Below, piece by piece: positions 33,665-42,047 of a stretch of DNA of 54,515 bases (positions are counted from its first letter, which is position 1; each line of letters begins with the position of its first letter). A program made the position numbers and the translations under genes. The notes under the pieces were generated by a model. The model saw only the letters and a list, made by a program, of their open reading frames with translations. It had not been told where the DNA came from and made no database searches. Source of the stretch: Oscillospiraceae bacterium (lineage in GTDB: Bacteria; Bacillota; Clostridia; Oscillospirales; Ruminococcaceae); contig JAJQGB010000003.1 of the NCBI GenBank assembly GCA_021200775.1, forward strand, positions 1 through 54,515, read 5' to 3'.

Positions 33665-35386
33665 ATGAAAAGATTATTAAGCATCCTGTGCGTAGTATTG
33701 ATTCTCAGCCTTACTATGACAGCATTTCCGTTCGCCGCAACGGCGGATATTGTGAACACATCAATTGAGGGAACAGCCATTGTCGACGGCGTCAAGGATG
33801 ACGCTTACGCTGGTGCGACCGCCCTTGAATTTGTCCAGAAGGGCGTCAATTATGGTGCGAACGTAGTTTTAGATGAGCCGATAGGCTATGCGTATATCAT
33901 CAACGACAGCGAATGGGTTTATGTCTACATTGACGTTATTGACGACAGCATCGACAAGTCAAACGTCAACACCTATGAGCAGGATTCAACCGAAGTATTC
34001 TGGATGGACGACAACGTCAAGTATCAGCTGAGGTGCAACTTTGACAGCGAGACCAGTGTCTCTGGCTCAGGAACCGACTGGGCTGAAAAGGGCGCAGAGG
34101 TCGTCGGAGTCACAACTGACACCGGCTATGCGGTTGAGTACAAATTCCCGATAACCGACGTTCTTAACAACCAGATTGAAATGTGCATACAGATTAACGC
34201 CTGCACTAATGGTACCCGTAACTACACCTGCTACATCCTGGGCAACCAGGACGGCGACAATGCAGTTCGCAGACTCAGCCGTGATGTTACTGACTGGGAC
34301 GTCTGGTGGACTTTGACCCTTGCCGGCGAATTTGAGGACACAAGAGAAGAGACGGTTGAACCGGCTATGGAAATCACCGTAGACAACTATCAGGAAATCC
34401 GGTCTGTTCCGTTCTCGGTTCAGGGCTACATGCAAGATCACATCAACTGGACGTGGAATTCAGCAGGTTCATATACAACCGGAAAGCTTGGTGACACCCT
34501 TTCGATCAGTTGGAATTACGACCAGTTCTCATTTGATGGCTATCTGACAGCCGACAACACCACCGATTGGATAGTCAATCCGACATTTGCAATCTCCGTC
34601 GGAGATGCGCAGTATCTTCAGCTTCCAGACGACGCAGTAGCCGGCACTACAGGCGAAAGCGCAAGATACTCATTCACCTACTCTGACGTCACGATAACCG
34701 CAACCGGCTATGACGATGTAGTCATCTCAGGCGATGTGGTTGATGCAATAAGATTCACAGTCAAGCAGGAGAATGGCTACACCTCCGGCGTTTCAAAGGA
34801 TATTGACCTTCTTTCCGGAATTTTGGAACAGACCGGTCTTACTTTGGAGCAGTTCGCTTCCGACTATCTTCCGAACCTCACGAACATCTCGTTTGACATC
34901 ACCTTCGACGCTTACGAGCTTGTAACACTTGCAGATATAGATGCGTTCTTAGTAGAGCTTGATGCCGAGGACGAGGAAGTGCTCGCTTCATTGCAGGAGT
35001 ACATCGACCGTGTCGACGCCGCAGAGGAGATAATCAACGACGAGACAACCACCCTTGAAGAGAAGGAAGAGGCACTTGACGACGCAAAGAAGGCGGCAAA
35101 CCGTGCTACAAAGGGCGCTGAGGGCTATACAAAGTCGACTGCCGCCGCAGATGAACTTCAAGATAGGGTTGCAACACTCACCGCAACAGTCGAGGCACTT
35201 CAGACAGAGGCAGAACCTGCCGAGGAAGTAGCAGAGGAAGAAGTCACAGCCGATGAGGAAACATCTTCGTCCGACAGCTCGTCTTCGGGCTCCGCAGGCT
35301 TGATTGTCGGGATAGTGATTCTTGTAGTAGTAATCGTTGTAGTGGTTGTCGTGGCAGTAGTCACCGGCAAAAAGAAAAAGGCATAA
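33665..35386 (+). CDS. CBM9-like surface protein, membrane-anchored (tandem copy 1)
   Basis: The 573-residue protein has a signal peptide (cut near AATA-DIV). A CBM9/DOMON-like domain spans about residues 28-215 (AIVDGVKDDAYAGATALEF, TYEQDSTEVFWMDD, VEYKFPITDV, DVWWTLTLAG). A second beta-rich domain (about 225-420) and a helical coiled coil (about 425-520, DEEVLASLQEYIDRVDAAEE) follow. A Ser/Glu linker leads to a C-terminal Val-rich membrane helix with GKKKKA. CBM9 modules bind sugar ends in xylanases, but no enzyme domain is present. So it is a display or receptor-like protein with its N-terminus outside. GGAGG precedes the ATG. A paralogue of the same length follows. Confidence 0.85.
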   Translation: MKRLLSILCVVLILSLTMTAFPFAATADIVNTSIEGTAIVDGVKDDAYAGATALEFVQKGVNYGANVVLDEPIGYAYIINDSEWVYVYIDVIDDSIDKSNVNTYEQDSTEVFWMDDNVKYQLRCNFDSETSVSGSGTDWAEKGAEVVGVTTDTGYAVEYKFPITDVLNNQIEMCIQINACTNGTRNYTCYILGNQDGDNAVRRLSRDVTDWDVWWTLTLAGEFEDTREETVEPAMEITVDNYQEIRSVPFSVQGYMQDHINWTWNSAGSYTTGKLGDTLSISWNYDQFSFDGYLTADNTTDWIVNPTFAISVGDAQYLQLPDDAVAGTTGESARYSFTYSDVTITATGYDDVVISGDVVDAIRFTVKQENGYTSGVSKDIDLLSGILEQTGLTLEQFASDYLPNLTNISFDITFDAYELVTLADIDAFLVELDAEDEEVLASLQEYIDRVDAAEEIINDETTTLEEKEEALDDAKKAANRATKGAEGYTKSTAAADELQDRVATLTATVEALQTEAEPAEEVAEEEVTADEETSSSDSSSSGSAGLIVGIVILVVVIVVVVVVAVVTGKKKKA

Positions 35387-35408
35387 TGGATAGAGTTTGA
35401 TAGATTTT

Positions 35409-35441
35409 GCCGTCTCTCAGAAATGGGAGGCGGCGATTTTT
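35409..35441 (+). terminator. terminator of the first CBM9-like gene
   Basis: GCCGTCTC (35409-35416) pairs with GAGGCGGC (35427-35434, one G-T pair) and is followed by GATTTTTA. Confidence 0.7.
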
Positions 35442-35496
35442 AAAATTTACCGACAACAGTATTTAATCAAAATCAGATATTGCGCTGACTTGCACC

Positions 35497-35543
35497 TGTG
35501 CAACTTGCACAAAAAACAGGTTTTTATTTGTGCAAGTTGTCAA
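35497..35543 (+). promoter_or_regulatory. operator pair before the second CBM9-like gene
   Basis: Site 1 is the perfect palindrome TGTGCA-ACT-TGCACA (35497-35511). Site 2 is TGTGCA-AGT-TGTCAA (35529-35543). Centres are 32 bases apart, about three helical turns. Site 1 is centred 63 bases and site 2 31 bases before the first base of the -10 box, so site 2 abuts the -35 region. Confidence 0.65.
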
Positions 35544-35566
35544 TGGAATATCCCGACGATTTGTGT

Positions 35567-35572
35567 TATAAT
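35567..35572 (+). promoter_or_regulatory. -10 box of the second CBM9-like gene
   Basis: TATAAT is an exact -10 box. The -35 region 17 bases upstream (TGGAAT) is poor, as expected of an activated promoter. Confidence 0.6.
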
Positions 35573-35608
35573 AAATCTCGCCAAATACTTTTAGGAGGTA
35601 TTATAATA

Positions 35609-37330
35609 ATGAAGAGGCTAATTGGTATTATCTGCGTAGTCCTGGCTTTGACCATGGCTATGACAGCTATCTCATTCGCCGCTACAGCAGACATCGTAAA
35701 CGAGTCTGTTGAAGGAACCGCCACTGTTGACGGTACAAAGGACGAGGCTTATGACGCCGCTACTGCTCTTGAATTTGTACAGAAGGGCTCCAGCAACGGC
35801 GGAAGCGAAGTTCTCAGCGAACCGATAGGACGCGCATACATCATTAACGACACTGAGTGGGTATACGTCTGGTTTGAGGTCTATGACGACTCTCTCGATC
35901 AGGGCTCAGCTAACACTTACGAGCAGGACTCTGTTGAGTTCTTCTGGATGGACAACAACTCCAAGTATCAGCTCCGTGTCCGTTACGACGGCTCTATCAG
36001 TGCTGATACCGGCTCCGACTGGGCTGACAAGGGTGCTGAGTTCGTAGCAGTTGAGACCGACAACGGTTTCGCTGTAGAAGCTAAGTTCCCGATTACCGAC
36101 GTCAAGTCGAACCAGATTGAAATGACCTTGCAGATTAACGCCTGCACCGACGGTGCTCGTGATTACACCTGCTACATCCTCGGCAATGACGACGCTGATA
36201 ACGCTTATCAGAGAACCAGCCGTGACACCGATTACGATGTTTGGTGGACTCTCACCCTCGCTGGCGAATTCGAAGACACCAGAGTTGAGACTGCTGATCT
36301 CCCGATGGAGCTCACTGCTGAGAACTACACCACCGTTCAGGGCTTGAAGATTGGCGCACAGGCTTATGGTCAGGAAAACGTAACCTGGTCTAACTGGACC
36401 TCTGTTGGTTCCTACACATCTGTTGGCTACGGTGATTCTGTAGACATCAGCTGGGATTATGATGCTTACACCTTCGATGGACTCTTCACCGAAGAGAACA
36501 CCAGCGGATGGACTGTAAACCCTGCACTCGCAATCCAGATTCAGGACGACGGATATCTCCAGCTTCCTGACGATGCACAGACCGGCGACACCGGTGACAG
36601 TGCTAGATTCACATTCACCTATTCCGACATCACCATCACCGCTGAAGGCTATGATGATATCGTTATCCCTGGCGACACTGTAACTACCAGATGGACCATC
36701 AAGGAAGAGGGCGGCTGGACTTCCGGTACCTCCAAGGCTATCGACATCCTCGCTCCTATCATGTCCTCGACCGGTCTTGACCTTCAGGGCGTAGTTGAAC
36801 AGTATCTTCCTGCTATGACCAACGTTTCCTTCAGTCTTAGCTTCGACGCTTTCGAGCTCGTATATCCTGAGGATATCGACGCATTCTTAGTTGAACTCGA
36901 TGCTGAGGACGAAGAAGTACTCGCTTCCTTGCAGGAATACATAGACAGAGTTGACGCCGCTGAAGAAATCATCAACAATTCCGAGTCCACCGTTGAAGAG
37001 ATGGAAGAGGCTCTTGACGATGCCAAGAAGGCTGCTAACCGTTCAACCAAGGCTGCTGAGGGTTATCCGAAGGCAGAAGCTGCTGCTCAGGAACTTCAGG
37101 ACAGAGTAACCGAACTCACCGCTACAGTTGAAGCCGCTCAGGCAGCTGCTGCTCCCGCTGAGGAAGAGGTTGTTGAGGATACAGACAGCACCGCTGACTC
37201 CAGCTCCAGCTCATCTTCGAGCTCCAGCTCAAGCTCCACCGGCGTTATCGTTGGAATCATCATCGTTATCGTAGTAATCGTTGTCGTTGTCGTCGTAGTA
37301 GTCGTCACCGGCAAGAAAAAGAAGAAGTAA
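35609..37330 (+). CDS. CBM9-like surface protein, membrane-anchored (tandem copy 2)
   Basis: The 573-residue protein has the same length and architecture as the upstream gene: signal peptide, CBM9/DOMON-like domain (TATVDGTKDEAYDAATALEF, TYEQDSVEFFWMDNN, DVWWTLTLAGEF), second beta domain, coiled coil, a run of 13 Ser, then a membrane helix of mostly Val and Ile and GKKKKK. The coiled-coil segment is nearly identical between copies, while the beta domains differ more. Codon use here is much more biased (GCT, CTC, GTT) than in copy 1, so this copy is probably made in large amounts. GGAGG ten bases upstream of 35609 sets the start. Confidence 0.86.
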   Translation: MKRLIGIICVVLALTMAMTAISFAATADIVNESVEGTATVDGTKDEAYDAATALEFVQKGSSNGGSEVLSEPIGRAYIINDTEWVYVWFEVYDDSLDQGSANTYEQDSVEFFWMDNNSKYQLRVRYDGSISADTGSDWADKGAEFVAVETDNGFAVEAKFPITDVKSNQIEMTLQINACTDGARDYTCYILGNDDADNAYQRTSRDTDYDVWWTLTLAGEFEDTRVETADLPMELTAENYTTVQGLKIGAQAYGQENVTWSNWTSVGSYTSVGYGDSVDISWDYDAYTFDGLFTEENTSGWTVNPALAIQIQDDGYLQLPDDAQTGDTGDSARFTFTYSDITITAEGYDDIVIPGDTVTTRWTIKEEGGWTSGTSKAIDILAPIMSSTGLDLQGVVEQYLPAMTNVSFSLSFDAFELVYPEDIDAFLVELDAEDEEVLASLQEYIDRVDAAEEIINNSESTVEEMEEALDDAKKAANRSTKAAEGYPKAEAAAQELQDRVTELTATVEAAQAAAAPAEEEVVEDTDSTADSSSSSSSSSSSSSTGVIVGIIIVIVVIVVVVVVVVVTGKKKKK

Positions 37331-37366
37331 TATCGATTAGCCGATAATAGATAAACCCTAAAAGAG

Positions 37367-37398
37367 CATCGCCACCCGTAATGGATGGCGATGTTTTT
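37367..37398 (+). terminator. terminator of the second CBM9-like gene
   Basis: CATCGCCA (37367-37374) pairs with TGGCGATG (37386-37393), followed by TTTTTA. Confidence 0.85.
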
Positions 37399-37424
37399 AT
37401 TAGCTACAGTCTCAAAATTTTGGA

Positions 37425-37454
37425 TTGACTTTAGCCTTTCCAATATGCTAAAAT
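37425..37454 (+). promoter_or_regulatory. extended -10 promoter of the MATE gene
   Basis: TTGACT (37425-37430), 18 bases, then TGC-TAAAAT (37446-37454), an extended -10. Transcription would start near 37461, leaving a leader of about 110 bases. Confidence 0.65.
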
Positions 37455-37474
37455 CCATAAGTCGAACAGCGAAG

Positions 37475-37511
37475 GAAGCGTAGAATCACGACAGGTTCTG
37501 CGCTTCTTTTT
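37475..37511 (+). terminator. intrinsic terminator inside the MATE leader (attenuator)
   Basis: A 13-pair stem joins 37475-37487 (GAAGCGTAGAATC) to 37494-37506 (GGTTCTGCGCTTC) with wobbles, loop ACGACA, then TTTTT. It begins about 15 bases after the predicted start site and lies 60 bases before the MATE start codon. It should stop most transcripts unless relieved. Confidence 0.7.
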
Positions 37512-37573
37512 GTGCGTTTTACAGCTATTTTCGCCATATAAGGCAAATTATGTATTAAAAAGGAGTCAATCTA

Positions 37574-38974
37574 ATGGAACAAAGCAATTATTTGGGAACT
37601 GAAAGGGTAGGGAAGTTATTTCGACAATTCGCAATCCCTTGCATCTGCTCACTCATCATTTCCTGCCTCTATAACATCGTCGACCAGATTTTCGTCGGCA
37701 ACATGATAGGCTACGTCGCAAACGGCGCAACCGGAATCATCTTCCCGATAACGGTTGTCGGCTGGGGAATGTCCCTGCTCTTCGGCGACGGCGTTGCGGC
37801 AATGCTTTCGATGTGCCTCGGCAGTAATAAGACTGAGGACATCCACCGCTATGTCGGAAACGGCATTATCTGGACGGTCGTTTCGGGACTCGTTATCATC
37901 CTCATCAGCTACACCGCCGGCGACAGTCTTCTCTGGCTCATCGGCGCAACAAGTGAGAATATCGAGATGGCTCATGCCTACGGCTTCATCATCTATGCCA
38001 TGATGCCGCTTGCGATGCTTCAGAACTGCTTGGCGGCAATCATCCGTGCAGACGGAAGCCCGAAGTATTCAATGCTTGCAATGACAGTCGGTGCCGTAAT
38101 CAACATCGTCGGCGACCCGATTTGCATCTCCTTCTGGGGAATCAGAGGTGCCGCAGTCGCAACGATAATCGGTCAGTTCGTGAGCTTCTCAATCTGCTTC
38201 GCATACCTTTTCAGGAGCAAGAACTTCAGGCTCTCGCTTTCGAGCTTCAAGCCGAGCTTCAGGCTCACGAAGAAGGTAATGTCACTCGGCACCTCGAGCC
38301 TTCTTACACAGCTCTTCATCATGATTATAACCGTCGTCAACAACATTCTTCTCGTCAAGTTCGGCGCAATGTCCGAATACGGTTCCGACATCCCACTTTC
38401 GGCGTTCGTCGTAATCATGAAGCTGTTTCAGATTGTCCTCAATATCGCAATCGGAATTGCCGCCGGTGCACAGCCGATTGTCGGCTATAACTACGGCGCA
38501 AAGAAGTACGACAGGGTAATGGATTTGCTGAAATTGGTAGTGAAGTGGACGGCGGTCGTCTGCATCATCTGCACGGTTCTCTTTGAGGCAATCCCGCAGG
38601 CGTTCATCCTCATGTTCGGCGCCGACAGCGAGCTCTATCTTGAATTCGCAGTTCAGTGCCTGAGAATTTATCTCTCACTCATCCTCTTCACCTGCCTGCA
38701 GAAGGTCTGCGCTATATTCCTACAGTCCATCGGTCACGCCAGGGAAGCGGCTCCGCTTTCGGCTTTGAGAGATGTGCTTCTCATAATCTTCTCGCTCATC
38801 GCAACTCAGCTTGTCGGAGTCACTGGTGTATTCTGGGCGGCACCGCTTGCCGACATTCTTGCAATGGGAATAACGACAATAGTTATGGCGAAGCTATGGA
38901 AATCTCTGAAGCTTGAAAAGCTGGCGGAGGAAAAGGCGCAGATGGTCTTAAAACCTCTGACATCCAAGCACTAA
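37574..38974 (+). CDS. MATE family efflux transporter
   Basis: The 466-residue polytopic protein has about 12 membrane helices and MATE features: an N-terminal FAIPCICSLIISCLYNIVDQIFVG, LQNCLAAIIRADGSPKYSM, and AAGAQPIVGYNYGAKKYDRV in the second half. MATE pumps export cationic compounds, drugs or metabolites using Na+ or H+ gradients; the MepA/DinF-like Clostridial branch is the likely one. AGGAG precedes the ATG. The leader terminator suggests induction by a ligand or by slowed translation. A terminator follows at 38982. Confidence 0.92.
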   Translation: MEQSNYLGTERVGKLFRQFAIPCICSLIISCLYNIVDQIFVGNMIGYVANGATGIIFPITVVGWGMSLLFGDGVAAMLSMCLGSNKTEDIHRYVGNGIIWTVVSGLVIILISYTAGDSLLWLIGATSENIEMAHAYGFIIYAMMPLAMLQNCLAAIIRADGSPKYSMLAMTVGAVINIVGDPICISFWGIRGAAVATIIGQFVSFSICFAYLFRSKNFRLSLSSFKPSFRLTKKVMSLGTSSLLTQLFIMIITVVNNILLVKFGAMSEYGSDIPLSAFVVIMKLFQIVLNIAIGIAAGAQPIVGYNYGAKKYDRVMDLLKLVVKWTAVVCIICTVLFEAIPQAFILMFGADSELYLEFAVQCLRIYLSLILFTCLQKVCAIFLQSIGHAREAAPLSALRDVLLIIFSLIATQLVGVTGVFWAAPLADILAMGITTIVMAKLWKSLKLEKLAEEKAQMVLKPLTSKH

Positions 38975-38981
38975 AATAGAT

Positions 38982-39018
38982 ACGCTCCCTTCGGTTGCGA
39001 CCAAAGGGAGCGTTTTTT
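38982..39018 (+). terminator. terminator of the MATE gene
   Basis: ACGCTCCCTT (38982-38991) pairs with AAGGGAGCGT (39004-39013), followed by TTTTTT. The stem and the GCGACCAAAGGGAGCG part also occur near 6696, so this terminator seems related to the palindromic repeat family. Confidence 0.88.
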
Positions 39019-39032
39019 ATGTTTATGTAGAG

Positions 39033-39080
39033 ATAGCCTCCCCGAAAGGGGAGGTTGCGACGAAGTCGCCGGAGAGGTTT
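39033..39080. repeat. palindromic repeat, copy 6 (half element)
   Basis: GCCTCCCC-GAAA-GGGGAGG, hairpin GCGAC-GAA-GTCGC, then GGAGAGGTT. It ends two bases before the rpoD stop codon, between convergent MATE and rpoD. Confidence 0.82.
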
Positions 39081-39082
39081 CC

Positions 39083-40207
39083 TCAATCAATAAAGTCCTT
39101 GACCTTGTTCGAGCGGTTCGGGTGTCTGAGCTTTCTAAGTGCCTTCGCCTCAATCTGGCGGATACGCTCTCTGGTGACGTTGAACATCTGCCCGACCTCT
39201 TCAAGGGTTCTGCTTCTGCCGTCTTCAAGACCGAATCTGAGCCTTAAAACCTTCTCTTCACGTTCAGTAAGGGTGCCCAAAACCTGGTCGATTTGCTCTT
39301 TAAGGAGAACCTGCGAAGCGGCTTCTGTAGGCTCGGGGGCGTTGTCGTCGGGGATGAAGTCGCCTAAGTGGCTGTCCTCCTCCTCGCCGATAGGAGTTTC
39401 CAAAGAAACGGGGTCCTGTGCTATCCGCATAATCTCACAAACCTTGTCGACCGGCATATCGAGCTCCTCGGCAATCTCCTCAGCCGTCGGGTCTCTGCCG
39501 TTCTGGTGGAGAAGGGTGCTCGAAGCCTTCTTGACCTTCGTAATCGTCTCGACCATGTGAACAGGGATTCGGATGGTTCTTGCCTGGTCGGCAATCGCAC
39601 GTGTTATCGACTGGCGAATCCACCATGTCGCATAAGTAGAGAACTTGAAGCCCTTGGTATAGTCGAACTTCTCAACCGCCTTGATGAGTCCCAGGTTTCC
39701 TTCCTGAATGAGGTCTAGGAAGCTCATTCCTCTTCCGCCGTATCTCTTTGCAATGGAGACTACAAGTCTCAGGTTAGCCTCAGCAAGGCGCTTCTTTGCT
39801 TCCTTGTCGCCCTGCTGGATTCTCTTGGCAAGTTCAATCTCTTCCTCGGAAGTGAGCAAGGGAACTCTGCCTATCTCCTTCAGATAAATCTTGACCGGGT
39901 CGTCGATGGCAATTCCTTCTGCCAGCGAGATGTCATAGTCATCCTCGTTGACGTCCGGAACCTCGGCATCGTCCGGCATGTCTTCAAGCTCCATGTCGAT
40001 GTCGATTTCAGAGAACGGGTCCGGCTCAATCTCGACGTCGTCGATGATTTCGATGCCGTTTGTGGAGCAGGCATCGTAGAATTTGTCAATCTGCTCGGCG
40101 TCAAAGTCGGCGTCTTCGAGTGCGTCAGTAATCTGCTGTGTCGAGAGCTTTCCCGAAGCCTTGCCGGTTTCTATAAGACTGTCGATTACATTTTTCTTAT
40201 CGCTCAT
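39083..40207 (-). CDS. rpoD: primary RNA polymerase sigma factor RpoD (SigA)
   Basis: The 374-residue protein has a sigma-1.1-like N-terminus, an acidic linker, region 1.2 ([18 protein letters not shown]), region 2 ([30 protein letters not shown]), region 3, and region 4 ending [20 protein letters not shown]. It directs housekeeping transcription, matching the many TTGACA/TATAAT promoters seen here. It follows dnaG by 19 bases in the conserved dgt-dnaG-rpoD order. Confidence 0.97.
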   Translation of the reverse strand: MSDKKNVIDSLIETGKASGKLSTQQITDALEDADFDAEQIDKFYDACSTNGIEIIDDVEIEPDPFSEIDIDMELEDMPDDAEVPDVNEDDYDISLAEGIAIDDPVKIYLKEIGRVPLLTSEEEIELAKRIQQGDKEAKKRLAEANLRLVVSIAKRYGGRGMSFLDLIQEGNLGLIKAVEKFDYTKGFKFSTYATWWIRQSITRAIADQARTIRIPVHMVETITKVKKASSTLLHQNGRDPTAEEIAEELDMPVDKVCEIMRIAQDPVSLETPIGEEEDSHLGDFIPDDNAPEPTEAASQVLLKEQIDQVLGTLTEREEKVLRLRFGLEDGRSRTLEEVGQMFNVTRERIRQIEAKALRKLRHPNRSNKVKDFID

Positions 40208-40226
40208 GATTTATTCCTCCATTTTG

Positions 40227-41993
40227 TCAGTTTTTCTCCCTGCGGAGCTTCGATGTGTAGGCGAGCAAATCGTCGTCCGACATTTTCGATGCGTCTTCGG
40301 GAGTTTCACTATCGCTGTTAAGAATCCTGATATAGTCAGCAAGGGTATTTTCGTCAATCATTATTTCTCTCGATTGATTTAAAATATGGCTTATTTTGTC
40401 CATATCCTCGCCGTAAAATTCGTTTTCAAGGGTTGTAATAGTTGCATATCCGCCGTTTTCGTAGCAATTCCGGAGAGTTTCATACGCTTTTCTGAAAAAT
40501 TCGTCCGAAAATCGCTCCGATTCAAGGCTTCCGAATATCTCGCCCTGCTTCTCGTGATGATTGAGTGCATAGGCGATAACCCCGGCTTCCGCTTTTTCAC
40601 GCTTTGTAAGAGTCCTGTTCGGATTGGCTGTGCGTGAGCCGCTGACAGTGCGGACAAGCTCTCTGTCGTCCTGTTTTTTGGCTTCCCGGTTTCTGTTTCT
40701 CAGATAAGCCTTGACTTCCTCCGAAAGATAGTCCTTCGTGACGCTGTTTTCAAGCGCAACCTTCGAGATGTAAACGTCTCTCTGAACCGGGCTTTCGATT
40801 CCGGCAAGAACCGCAACCGTTCGTTTGAGATATTCGACCTTGCCCATGTCCGTCTCGACATCTAAGTCCTGTTTGCACTTCGCAAGCTCAAACTCGATTG
40901 AACCTTCCGAACCGTTGAGTAACAGCCTGAACCGGTCAGCACCGAGCTTATTTATGTAGTCGTCGACGTCCTTGACTCCGTCGCCCGAAATCCTCACAAC
41001 CTTCGATTTAAGACCAGCCGCCGAGAGAAGTCCAATCGCCGCCGAAGTAGCCTTTTGCCCTGCCGCATCGGCGTCGTAGCAGATGTAGACTTCGTCGCAA
41101 TACTGCGCCATAAGCCGTGCGTGCTCAGAGGTTATAGCCGTTCCACAGGTTGCGACTGCTTCTGTAAACCCAGCCTGATGAAGGGTGATGACGTCAAGGT
41201 TTCCTTCACATAGGATAAGCCGCTTCGATTTCGCCGCCGAGTTCTTTGCAAAGTTCATCGCAAAGAGCGTCCGACTCTTCTCATAAACCGGAGTTCCCCG
41301 GGAATTTAGGTACTTCATGCCCTGAGGATTCGGGTCTAATGTCCTCCCGGAGAACGCAACCACGTTGCCACGCAAATCGAAAATAGGGAACATGACCCGG
41401 TTCACGAAGAAGTCAAAGCACCTGCCGTTTTTCTTGCTGATTAAAGACCCGGCAAGGAGCTCCTCCTCGGTGTACCCAAGAGAAAGCATGTGGTTCGTAA
41501 GGCTTGTCCACCGGTTCACGGCAACTCCAAGCCCGAAGCTTTTTATCGTCTCGGGACGAAGCCGCCTTTTCTGAATCAGATATTCAAGCCCTGCCTTGCC
41601 GTCGGGGGTTTTTAAATTCGCATAGAAGAATTTTGCGGCGTCCTTGTTCATCTGTAGGATTCGCTTTTTCGACTCTGCCCTCGGGTCCTCAAAGCCGTTT
41701 TCCGGAACTGCAATCCCGGCTCTGTCCGCCAGAAACTTGACCGACTCCGCAAAATCCAGGTTTTCAATTTTACTTATAAATGTGATGACTGATCCTCCTG
41801 CGCCGCAACCGAAGCAATAGAAGCTTCCGTTGTCTGGATATATCACGCAGGACGGAGTTTTTTCTGAATGGAACGGGCAGTTGCACTTGTAGAGCCGCCC
41901 GGAACGCTTCAAAGAGACATACTGCCGGGCAACGTCTTCAATTCTGTTTGCATCCTTGACCCGCTCCAAAAATTCGTCCGAAAACCGCGGCAT
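40227..41993 (-). CDS. dnaG: DNA primase DnaG
   Basis: The 588-residue protein has an N-terminal CHC2 zinc finger (CPFHSEKTPS, then FYCFGCG) and a catalytic TOPRIM domain (LILCEGNLDVITLHQAGF and YICYDADAAGQKA). A C-terminal DnaB-interaction domain follows. It makes RNA primers at the replication fork. The length is normal. It is placed between dgt and rpoD. Confidence 0.97.
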   Translation of the reverse strand: MPRFSDEFLERVKDANRIEDVARQYVSLKRSGRLYKCNCPFHSEKTPSCVIYPDNGSFYCFGCGAGGSVITFISKIENLDFAESVKFLADRAGIAVPENGFEDPRAESKKRILQMNKDAAKFFYANLKTPDGKAGLEYLIQKRRLRPETIKSFGLGVAVNRWTSLTNHMLSLGYTEEELLAGSLISKKNGRCFDFFVNRVMFPIFDLRGNVVAFSGRTLDPNPQGMKYLNSRGTPVYEKSRTLFAMNFAKNSAAKSKRLILCEGNLDVITLHQAGFTEAVATCGTAITSEHARLMAQYCDEVYICYDADAAGQKATSAAIGLLSAAGLKSKVVRISGDGVKDVDDYINKLGADRFRLLLNGSEGSIEFELAKCKQDLDVETDMGKVEYLKRTVAVLAGIESPVQRDVYISKVALENSVTKDYLSEEVKAYLRNRNREAKKQDDRELVRTVSGSRTANPNRTLTKREKAEAGVIAYALNHHEKQGEIFGSLESERFSDEFFRKAYETLRNCYENGGYATITTLENEFYGEDMDKISHILNQSREIMIDENTLADYIRILNSDSETPEDASKMSDDDLLAYTSKLRREKN

Positions 41994-42047
41994 TATTCTC
42001 CCTCCTTCGCCTGATTATGGGACTAAAATTGTCTCAGCTGAAAGCTG

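Noticed and set aside
37475-37511. Mini-ykkC (guanidine-II) riboswitch in the MATE leader, because the loop contains ACGA
   Set aside because: That class needs two hairpins with ACGR loops; only one is present, and its stem plus T-run is better explained as a terminator.
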